Below are positions 28,168-40,000 of a stretch of 64,000 nucleotides of DNA, piece after piece; the first letter of the stretch is position 1; the number at the start of each line of letters is the position of its first letter. Origin of the DNA: Xylocopa sonorina (lineage: Eukaryota > Arthropoda > Insecta > Hymenoptera > Apidae). The notes under the pieces are model-generated. The model had not been told where the DNA came from. It worked only from the letters and a program-made list of their open reading frames with translations, and searched no databases. Both the position numbers and the translations under genes were made by a program. The stretch lies in NCBI RefSeq assembly GCF_050948175.1, contig NW_027490134.1:1364001-1428000 (forward strand). Direction: 5' to 3'.

Positions 28168-30410
28168 CGTATCGAAGCAATAGAGTTCTAAATCTTCGTA
28201 AAACATGATATCGCATCTCATTTCTATGTTTCATGATAATATATAATACTCATTGCGAAATGTCATGTATACCTAGCATGCACTTCAAATGAATGTGAAT
28301 GCGACTGTTCCGTGCTAGGAAATAGTGTTTGCAGATAACTAGTATCGAAGCAATAGAGTTCTAAAACTTCTTAAATCGCGATATCGCATCTCATTTCTAT
28401 GTTTCATAATAAGATACAATATTCATTGTGGAGTGTTATGTATACCTCGTATTCACTTCAAAAGTATGTAAACGCGACACTTCCTTGCTTTGAAATAGCG
28501 TTTGCAGATGTCTTTGTATCGAAGCAATAGAGATCTGATGCTTCTTAAATCGCCATGTTACATCTCATTTCTATGTTTAATGATAATATATAATAGTCAC
28601 TGCGTTGTGTCATGTATACCTCGCATACACTTCAAATGAATGTAAATGAGACACTTCCTTGCTAGGAAACAGCGTTTCCAGGTGTCTACGTATCGAAGCA
28701 ATAGTGTTCTAATGCTTCTTAAATCGCGATATCGCATCTCATTTCTATGTTTCATGATAACATATAATATTCATTGTGCAGTGTTATGTATACCTCGTAT
28801 TCACTTGAAAAGAGTGTGAATGCGACACTTCCTTGCTAGGAAGTAGCGTTTGCCGATGTCTACGTATCGAAGCAGTAGATTTCTAAAGCATGCTAATTCG
28901 CGTTATCGCATCTCATATCTGTGTTTCATGATAATATATAATATTCATTGCGAAGTGTCATGTATACCTCGCATACACTTCAAAAGAATGTAATCGCGAC
29001 ACTTCCTTACCAGGAAATAGCGTTTGCAGATGTCTACGTATCGAAGCAATAGCTTTCTAATCCTTCTTAAATCGTCATATCGCATCTCATATCTACGTTT
29101 CATGATAAGATATAATATTCATTGCGAAGTGTCATCTATACCTCGTATTCCTTTCAAAAGAATGTAAATGCAACACTTCCTTGTTAGGAAGTAGCGTTTG
29201 CAGATGTTTAGGTATCGAAGCAATAGAGTTCTAATGCTTCTTAAATCGCCATATTATATCTCATTTCTACGTTCCATAATAAGATATAATATTCATTGTG
29301 GAGTGTTATGTATACCTCGAATTCATTTCAAAACAATGTAAATGCGACACTTCCTTGCTAGGAAACAGCGTTTGCAGATGTCTACGTATCGTAGAGTTAG
29401 TGCACTAATGCTTCTCAAAACGCGACAGTGTTTCTCATTTCTATGTTTCATGATAGTATATAATGTTCATCGTGTAGTGTCATGTATACCTTGCATACAC
29501 TTCAAATGAATGTAAACGAGACACTTCCTTGCTAGGAAATAGCGTTTGCTGATGTCTACGTATCGTGGCATTAGAGTTCTATATCTTCGTAAAATATGAT
29601 ATCGCTACTCATTACTATGTTTCATGATAATATATAATATTCATTGTGGAGTGTTATGTATACCTCGTATTCACTTCAAAAGAATGTAGATGCGACACTT
29701 CCTTGCTTTGAAATAGCGTTTGCAGATGTCTTTGTATGGAAGCAATAGAGATCTGATGCTTCTTCAATCGCCATACTACATCTCATTTCTATGTTTAATG
29801 ATAATATATAATATTCATTGCGAAGTGTCATGTATACCTCGCATACACTTATAATGAATGTAAATGCGACACTTCCTTGCTAGGAAGTAGCGTTTGCGGA
29901 TGTCTACGTATCGAACGAATGGATTTCTAGCGCTTCCTAAAACGCGATATCGCATCTCATTCTTATGTTTCACGATAAGATATAATATTCATTGCGAAGT
30001 ATCATGTATACCTCGTATTAACTTCAAAAGAATGTAAATGCGACGCTTCCTTGCTAGGAAATAACGCTTGCAGATGTCTACGTATCGAAGCAATAGAGTT
30101 CTAAAGCTTGCTAATTCGCGATATAGCATCTCATTTCTATGTTTCACGATAAGATATAATATTCATTGCGGAGTGTTATGTATACCTCGTATTCACTCAA
30201 AAGAATGTAAACGCGACACTTCCTTGCCAGGAAATAGCATTTGCAGATGTCTACGTATCGTAGCATTAGAGTTCTAATGCTTCTCAAAACGCGATATCGC
30301 TACTCAATGCTATGTTTCATGATAATATATAATATTCATTGTGGAGTGTTATGTATAACTCGTATTCACTTCAAAAGAATGTGAATGGGACACTTGCTTG
30401 CTTGGAAATA
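27300..30410 (-). repeat. Duplication in block 2, 13-monomer offset
   Basis: About 850 bp at 27,300-28,150 recurs at 29,560-30,410, an offset of 2,260 bp or 13 monomers. This includes a third copy of the ACTTATAATGAATG and CGAACGAATGG module. A neighbouring module with TAGAGTTAGTGCACTAATG and GCGACAGTGTTTCTC is likewise found at about 26,950 and 29,395. The result is an interleaved pattern of nested duplications, not a simple tandem unit. Confidence 0.85.
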
Positions 30411-30814
30411 GGGTTTGCAGATGTCTACGTATCGAAGCAATGGAGTTCCAATGCTTCTTAAATCGTTAAATCGCATCCCATATCTACGTTTCTTGATATG
30501 ATATAATATTCATTGCGAAGTGTCATGTATACCTCGTATTCCTTTCAAAAGAATGTAAATGCGACACTTCCTTGCTAGGAAGTAGCGTTTGCAGATGTCT
30601 ACGTATCGAAGCAATGGGGCTCTAATGCTTCTTAAATCGCCATATCGATTCTCATTTCTATGTTTCTAGATAATATATAATATTCACTGCGATGTGTCAT
30701 GTATACCTCGCATTCACTTCAAATGAATGTAAATGCGACACTTCCTTGCTAGGAAATAGCATTTGCAGATGTCTACGTATCGAAGCAATAGTGTTCTAAT
30801 GCTTCTTAAATCGC

Positions 30815-33800
30815 GATATCGCATCTCATTCCTATGTTTCATGATGAGATATAATATTCATTGTGCAATGTTATGTATACCTCGTATTCCTTTCAAAAGA
30901 ATGTAACTGCGACACTTCCTCGCTAGGAAATAGCGTTGGCAGGTGTCTACGTATCGAAGCAATAGAGTTCTAATGCTTCTCAAAACGCGATATCGTTTCT
31001 CATTTCTATGTTTCATGGCAATATATAATATTCATTGCTTAGTGTCATGTTTACCTCGCATACACTTCAAATGAATTAAATGCGACACTTCCTTGCTAGG
31101 AAATAGCATTTGCAGATGTCTACGTATCGAAGCAATAGTGTTCTAATGCTTCTTAAATCGCGATATCGCATCTCATTCCTGTGTTTCATGATGAGATATA
31201 ATATTCATTGTGCAATGTCATGTATACCTCGTATTCCTTTCAAAAGAATGTAACTGCGACACTTCCTCGCTAGGAAATAGCGTTGGCAGGTGTCTACGTA
31301 TCGAAGCAATAGAGTTCTAATGCTTCTCAAAACGCGATATCGTTTCTCATTTCTATGTTTCATGGCAATTTATAATATTCATTGCTTAGTGTCATGTATA
31401 CCTCGCATACACTTCAAATGAATTAAATGCGACACTTCCTTCCTGTGAAATAGCGTTTGCAGATGTCTACGTATCGTAGCATTAGGGTTCTAGTGCTTCT
31501 TAAAACGCGGTATCGCATCTCATTTCTATGTTTCATGATAAGATATAATATTCATTGCGAAGTGTCATGTATACCTCGTATTCCATTCAAATGAATGTGA
31601 ATGCGATTCATCCTTGCTAGGAAATAGAGTTTGCAGATATCCACGTATCGAAGCAAAGAGTTCTAATGCTTCTTATAACGGGATATCGCAACACTTTTCT
31701 ATGTGTCGTGATAAGATATAATATTCACTGTGCAGTGCTATGTATACCTCGCATTTACTTCAAAAGAATGTAAATGCGACACTTCCTAGATATGAGATAG
31801 CGTTTGCAGATGTCTACGTATAGAGGAAATAGATTTCTAAAGCTTGCTAGCACGCGATATCGCATCTCATATCTATGTTTCATGGTAAGATATAATATTC
31901 ATTGCGAAGTGTCATGTATACTTCATATTCCTTTCAAAAGAATGTAAATGCGACACTTCCTTGCTAGGAAATAGCGTTTGCAGATGTCTACGTATTGAAC
32001 AAATAGAGTTCTAAAGCTTCTTAAACCGCGATATCGCATCACATTTCTATGTTTCATGATAAGATATCATATTCATTGTGCAGTGTTATATATACCTCGT
32101 ATTCACTTGAAAAGAATGAAAATGCTACACTTCCTTCCTAAGAAGTTGCGTTTGCAGATGTCTACCTATCGAAGCAATAGAGTTCTAATGCTTCTTAAAT
32201 CGCCAAATCGCTTCTCATTTCTATGCTTCATGATAATATATAATATTCACTGCGGAGTGTCATGTATACCTTGCATACACTTCAAATGTATGTAAATGCG
32301 ACACTTCCTGGCTAGGAAATAGCGTTTGCATGTGACTACGTATCCAAGCAATAGAGTTCTAATGCTTCTCAAAAAGCGATTTCGCATTTCATTCCTATGT
32401 TTCATGATAGTATATAATATTCAATGTGCAGTGTTATGTACTCCTCGTATTCACTTCAAAAGAAAGTAAATGCGACAATACCTTGCTAGGAAATAGCGTT
32501 TGCAGATGTCTCCGTATCGAAGATATAGTGTTCTAATACTCCTTAAATCGCGATATCGCATCTCATTTATATATTTCGTGATAAGATATATTATTCATTG
32601 TGGAGTGTTATGTATACAGCGTATTCACTTCAAAAGAATGTAAACGCGACACGTCCTTGCCAGGAAAAAGCGTTTGCAGATGTCTACGTATCGTAGCATT
32701 AGAGTTCTAATGCTTCTCAAAACCCGATATCGCTACTCATTACAATGTTTCACTATAGTGTATAATACTCATTGTGGAGTGTTATGTATACCTAGCATCC
32801 ACTTCAAAATAATGTAAATGCGACACTTCTTTGCTAGGAAATAGCGTTTGCAGATGTCTACGAATCGAAGCAATAGAGTTCTAATGTTTCTCAAAAAGCG
32901 ATATCGCATCTCATTCCTATGTTTCATGATAAGATATATTATTCAATGTGCAGTGTTATGTACTCCTCGCATTCCCTTCAAAGGAAAGTAAATGCAAGAA
33001 TACCTTGCTAGGAAATAGCGTTTGCAGATTTCTCCGTATCGAAGAAATAGTGTTCTAATACTCCTTAAATCGCGATATCGCATCTCATTTCTATGTTTCA
33101 TGATAATATATAGCATTCACTGCGAAGTGTCATGTATACCTCGCATACACTTCAAATGAATGTAAATGCGAAACTTCCTTGCCTGGAAATAGCGTTTGCA
33201 GATGTCTACGTATCGTAGCATAAGAGTTCTAATGCTTCTCAAAACGATATATCGCTACTCATTACTATGTTTCATGACAAGATATAATATTCATTGTGCA
33301 GTGTTATGTACCCCTCGTACTCACTTCAAAAGAATGTAAATGCGACACTTCCTTGCTTGGAAATAGCGTTTGCAGATGTCTACGTATCGAAGCAATAGAT
33401 CTCAAAAGCTTGCTAATTCGCGATATCGCATCTCATATCTATGTTTCATGATAATATATAATATTCATTGCGAAATGTCATGTATACCTCGCATACACTT
33501 CAAATCAATGTGAATGCGACAGTTCCTTGCTAGGAAATAGTGTTTGCAGATATCTACGTATCGAAGCAATAGTGTTGTAAAGCTTCTTAAATCGTCATAT
33601 CGCATCTCATTTCTATGATTCATGATAAGATATAATATTCATTGTTTAGTGTTATGTATACCTCGTATTCACTTCATAGGGATGTAAACGCGACACTTCC
33701 TTGCCAGGAAAGAGCGTTTGCAGATGTCTACGTATGGTAGCATTAGAGTTCTAATGCTTCTCAAAACGTGATATCGTTACTAATTACTATGTTTCATGAT

Positions 33801-35787
33801 AATATATAATATTCATTGTGGAGTGTTATGTATACCTCGTATTCACTTCAAAAGAATGTAAATCCGACACTTCCATGCTAGGAAATAGCGTTTGCGGATG
33901 TCTACGTCTCGAAGCAATAGATTTCTAAAACTTGCTAATTCGCGATATCGCTTCTCATATCTATGTTTCATGACAAGATATAATATTATACCTCGCATAC
34001 ACTTGTAATGAATGTAAATGCGACACTTCCTTGCTTGGATATAGCATTTGCAGATGTCTACGTATCGAAGCAACAGAGTTCTATCGCTTCTTATATCGCC
34101 ATATCGTATTTCATTCCCATGTTTCGTGATAAGATATAATATTCATTGCGAAGTGTCATCTATACCTCGTATTCCTTTCAAAAGAGTGTAAATGCGACAC
34201 TTCCTTGCTAGGAAGTAGTGTTTGCAGATATCTACGTATCGAAGCAATAGAGTTCTAAAGATTCTTAAATCGCGATATCGCATCTCATTTCTATGTTTCA
34301 AGATGAGATATAATATTTATTGTGCTGCGTTATGAATACCTCGTATTCACTTCAAAAGAATGTAAATGCGACACTTCCTCGCTTGGAAATAATGGTTGCA
34401 GATGTCTACGTATCGAAGCAATAGTTTTCTAATGCTTCTTAAATCGTCATATCGCATCTCATATCTACGTTTCATGATAATAAGTAATATTCACTGCGAA
34501 GTGCCATGTATACCTCGCATACACTTCAAATGAATGTAAATGCGACACTTCCTTGCTAGGAAATAGCGTTTGCAGATGTCTACGTATCGAAGCATTAGAT
34601 TTCTAATGCTTCTCAATACCCGATATCGCTACTCATTACTATGTTTCATTTTAAGATATAATATTCATTGTGCAGTGTTATGTATGCCTCGTATTCACCT
34701 CAAAAGAATGTAAATGCGACACTTCCTTGCTAGGATATAGCGTTTGCAGATATCTACGTATCGAAGCAATAGTGTTCTAATGATTCTTAACTCGCGATAT
34801 CGCATCTCATTACTATGTTTCATGATGAGATATAATATTCATTGTGCAGTGTTATGTATATCACGTCTATACTTCAAATGAATGTAAATGCGACACTTCG
34901 TTGCTAGGAAATAGCGTCTCCAGATGTCTACGTATCGAAGCAATAGAGATCTAATGCTTCTTAAATCGTCATATTGCATCTCATTTCCATGTTTCATGAT
35001 AATATATAATATTCATTGAGAAGTGTCATGTATACCTCGCATGCACTTAAAATGAATGTAATTGCGACACTTCCTTGCTAGGAAATAGCGTTTGCAGATA
35101 TCTACGTATCGTAGCGATAGTGTTCTGATGCTTCTTAAATCGCGATATCGCATCTCATTTCTATGTCTCATGATAAGATATAATATTCATTGTGCAGTGT
35201 TATGTATACCTCGTATTCACTTCAAAAGAATGTAGATGCGACACTTCCTTGCTTTGAAATAGCGTTTGCAGATGTCTTTGTATCGAAGCAATAGAGATCT
35301 GATGCTTCTTAAATCGCCATGTTACATCTCATTTCTGTGTTTAATGATAATATATAATAGTCACTGCGAAGTGTCATGTATACCTCGCATGCACTTCAAA
35401 TGAATGTGAATGCGACAGTTCCTTGCTAGGAAATAGTGTTTGCAGATGTCTACGTATCGAAGCACTAGGGATCTAATGCTTCTTAAATCGCCATATCGCT
35501 TCTCATTTCTATGCTTCATGATAATATGTAATATTCACTGCGATGTATCATGTACACCTCGCATATCCTTCAAATGAATGTAAATGCGACACTTCCTTGC
35601 TAGGAAATAGCGTTTGCAGGTGTCTACGTATCGAAGCAATAGTGTTCTAATGCTTCTTAAATCGCGATATCGCATCTCATTTCTATGTTTCATGATAAGA
35701 TATAATATTCATTGTGCAGTGTTATGTATACCTCGTATTCTCTTGAAAAGAATGTAAATGCGACACTTCCTTGGTAGGTAGTAGCGT
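30815..35787 (-). repeat. Large duplication in block 2, copy 1
   Basis: About 4,970 bp that recurs at 37,058-42,894. The offset is 6,243 bp up to about 33,200 and about 7,108 bp afterwards, because copy 2 carries five extra monomers. Internal modules reappear in the same order with few substitutions. The copy continues past 35,787 as ordinary satellite, whereas its partner is interrupted at the equivalent base by poly-T. Confidence 0.9.
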
Positions 35788-37057
35788 TTGCAGATGTCTA
35801 CGTGTCGAAGCAATAAAGTTCTAATGCTTCTTAAATCGTGATATCGCATCTCATAACTACGTTTCATGATATGATATAATATTCATTGCGATGTGTCATG
35901 TATACCTCGTATTCCTCTCAAAAGAACGTAACTGCGACACTTCCTTGCTGGGAAATAGCGTTTGCAGATGTCTCCGTATCGGAGCAATAGAGTTCTAATG
36001 ATTCTTATCTCGCGATATCACATCTCATTACTATGTTTCATGATAAGATATAATATTCATTGCGGAGTGTCATGTATACCTCGCATACACTTCAAATGAA
36101 TGTAAATGCGACACTTCTTTCCTAGGAAGTAGCGTTCGCAGATGTCTACGTATCGAAGCAATAGAGTTCTAATGCTTCTTAAATCGTCGTATCGCATCTC
36201 GTTTCTATGTTTCATGATAAGATATAATATTCATTGTGCAGTGTTATGTATACCTCGTATTCACTTGAAAAGAATGTAAATGCTACACTTCCTTCCTAGG
36301 AAGTAGCGTTTGCAGATGTCTACGTATCGAAGCAAAAGAGTTCTAACTCTTCTTAATTCGTCATATCGCACCTCATATCTACGTTTCATGATATGATATA
36401 ATATTTATTGCGATGTGTCATGTATACCTCGTATTCCTTTCAAAAGAATGTAACTGCGACACTTCCTTGCTGGGAAATAGCGTTTGCAGATGTCTACGCA
36501 TCGAAGCAATAGTGTTCTAATGCTTCTTAAATCGCGATATCGCATCTCATTTCTATGTTTCATGATATGATATAATATTCATTGCAAAGTGTTATGTATT
36601 CCTCGTATTCACTTCAATTAAATGTAAATGCGACATTTCCTTGCCAGGAAATAGCGTTGGCAGATATCTACGTACCGAAGCAATAGAGTTCAAATGCTTC
36701 ATAAAACGTGATATCGCATCTCATTTCTATGTTTCACGATAAGACATAATATTTAGTGTGAAGTGTCAAGTATACCTCGTATTCACTTCTAAAGAATGTA
36801 AATGCGTCACTTCCTTCCTAGGGAATAGCGTTTGCAGATCTCTACGTATCGTAGCAATGGAGATCTAATGCTTCTTGAAACGGGATACCGCATCACATTC
36901 CTATGTTTCATGACAAGATATAATATTCATTGCGAAGTGTCATGTATACCTCGTGTTCATTTCTAAAGAATGTAAATGCGACAGTTTCTTCCTAGGAAAT
37001 AGTGTTTGCACTTGCCTACGTATCGTAGCAATAGAGTTATAATGCTTCTTAGAACGC

Positions 37058-40000
37058 GATATCGCATCTCATTCCTATGTTTCATGATGAGATATAATAT
37101 TCATTGTGCAATGTTATGTATACCTCGTATTCCTTTCAAAAGAATGTAACTGCGACACTTCCTCGCTAGGAAATAGCGTTGGCAGGTGTCTACGTATCGA
37201 AGCAATAGAGTTCTAATGCTTCTCAAAACGCGATATCGTTTCTCATTTCTATGTTTCATGGCAATATATAATATTCATTGCTTAGTGTCATGTTTACCTC
37301 GCATACACTTCAAATGAATTAAATGCGACACTTCCTTGCTAGGAAATAGCATTTGCAGATGTCTACGTATCGAAGCAATAGTGTTCTAATGCTTCTTAAA
37401 TCGCGATATCGCATCTCATTCCTGTGTTTCATGATGAGATATAATATTCATTGTGCAATGTCATGTATACCTCGTATTCCTTTCAAAAGAATGTAACTGC
37501 GACACTTCCTCGCTAGGAAATAGCGTTGGCAGGTGTCTACGTATCGAAGCAATAGAGTTCTAATGCTTCTCAAAACGCGATATCGTTTCTCATTTCTATG
37601 TTTCATGGCAATTTATAATATTCATTGCTTAGTGTCATGTATACCTCGCATACACTTCAAATGAATTAAATGCGACACTTCCTTCCTGTGAAATAGCGTT
37701 TGCAGATGTCTACGTATCGTAGCATTAGGGTTCTAATGCTTCTTAAAACGCGGTATCGCATCTCATTTCTATGTTTCATGATAAGATATAATATTCATTG
37801 CGAAGTGTCATGTATACCTCGTATTCCATTCAAATGAATGTGAATGCGATTCATCCTTGCTAGGAAATAGAGTTTGCAGATATCCACGTATCGAAGCAAA
37901 GAGTTCTAATGCTTCTTATAACGGGATATCGCAACACTTTTCTATGTGTCGTGATAAGATATAATATTCACTGTGCAGTGCTATGTATACCTCGCATTTA
38001 CTTCAAAAGAATGTAAATGCGACACTTCCTAGATATGAGATAGCGTTTGCAGATGTCTACGTATAGAGGAAATAGATTTCTAAAGCTTGCTAGCACGCGA
38101 TATCGCATCTCATATCTATGTTTCATGGTAAGATATAATATTCATTGCGAAGTGTCATGTATACTTCATATTCCTTTCAAAAGAATGTAAATGCGACACT
38201 TCCTTGCTAGGAAATAGCGTTTGCAGATGTCTACGTATTGAACAAATAGAGTTCTAAAGCTTCTTAAACCGCGATATCGCATCACATTTCTATGTTTCAT
38301 GATAAGATATCATATTCATTGTGCAGTGTTATATATACCTCGTATTCACTTGAAAAGAATGAAAATGCTACACTTCCTTCCTAAGAAGTTGCGTTTGCAT
38401 ATGTCTACCTATCGAAGCAATAGAGTTCTAATGCTTCTTAAATCGCCAAATCGCTTCTCATTTCTATGCTTCATGATAATATATAATATTCACTGCGGAG
38501 TGTCATGTATACCTTGCATACACTTCAAATGTATGTAAATGCGACACTTCCTGGCTAGGAAATAGCGTTTGCATGTGACTACGTATCCAAGCAATAGAGT
38601 TCTAATGCTTCTCAAAAAGCGATTTCGCATTTCATTCCTATGTTTCATGATAGTATATAATATTCAATGTGCAGTGTTATGTACTCCTCGTATTCACTTC
38701 AAAAGAAAGTAAATGCGACAATACCTTGCTAGGAAATAGCGTTTGCAGATGTCTCCGTATCGAAGATATAGTGTTCTAATACTCCTTAAATCGCGATATC
38801 GCATCTCATTTATATATTTCGTGATAAGATATATTATTCATTGTGGAGTGTTATGTATACAGCGTATTCACTTCAAAAGAATGTAAACGCGACACGTCCT
38901 TGCCAGGAAAAAGCGTTTGCAGATGTCTACGTATCGTAGCATTAGAGTTCTAATGCTTCTCAAAACCCGATATCGCTACTCATTACAATGTTTCACTATA
39001 GTGTATAATACTCATTGTGGAGTGTTATGTATACCTAGCATCCACTTCAAAATAATGTAAATGCGACACTTCTTTGCTAGGAAATAGCGTTTGCAGATGT
39101 CTACGAATCGAAGCAATAGAGTTCTAATGTTTCTCAAAAAGCGATATCGCATCTCATTCCTATGTTTCATGATAAGATATATTATTCAATGTGCAGTGTT
39201 ATGTACTCCTCGCATTCCCTTCAAAGGAAAGTAAATGCAAGAATACCTTGCTAGGAAATAGCGTTTGCAGATTTCTCCGTATCGAAGAAATAGTGTTCTA
39301 ATACTCCTTAAATCGCGATATCGCATCTCATTTCTATGTTTCATGATAATATATAGCATTCACTGCGAAGTGTCATGTATACCTCGCATACACTTCAAAT
39401 GAATGTAAATGCGAAACTTCCTTGCCTGGAAATAGCGTTTGCAGATGTCTACGTATCGAAGCAATAGGGATCTAATGCTTCTTAAATCATATAGCTTCTG
39501 ATATCTATGTTTCACGATCGTATATAATATTCATTGCGAACTGTCATGTATACCACGCATACACTACAAATGAATGTGAATGCGACAGTTCCTTGCTAGG
39601 AAATAGTGTTTGCAGATATCTACGTGTCGAAGCAATAGAGTTCTAAAGCTTCATAAATCGTCATATCGCATCTCAGTTCTATGTTTCATGATAAGATATA
39701 ATATTCATTGTGGAGTGTTATGTTATACCTCGTATTCAATTCGAAAGAATGTAAACGCGACACTACCTGCCAGGAAATAGCGTTTGCAAATGTCTACGTA
39801 TCGTAGCATAAGAGTTCGAATGCTTCTCAAAACGTGATATCGCTACACATTACTATGTTTCATGATAATATATAATATTCATTGTGGAGTGTTATGTATA
39901 CCTCGTACTCACTTCAAAGCAATGTAAATGCGACACTTCCTTGCTAGGAAATAGCGTTTGCAGATGTCTACGTATCGAAGCAATAGATTTCTATAGCTTG

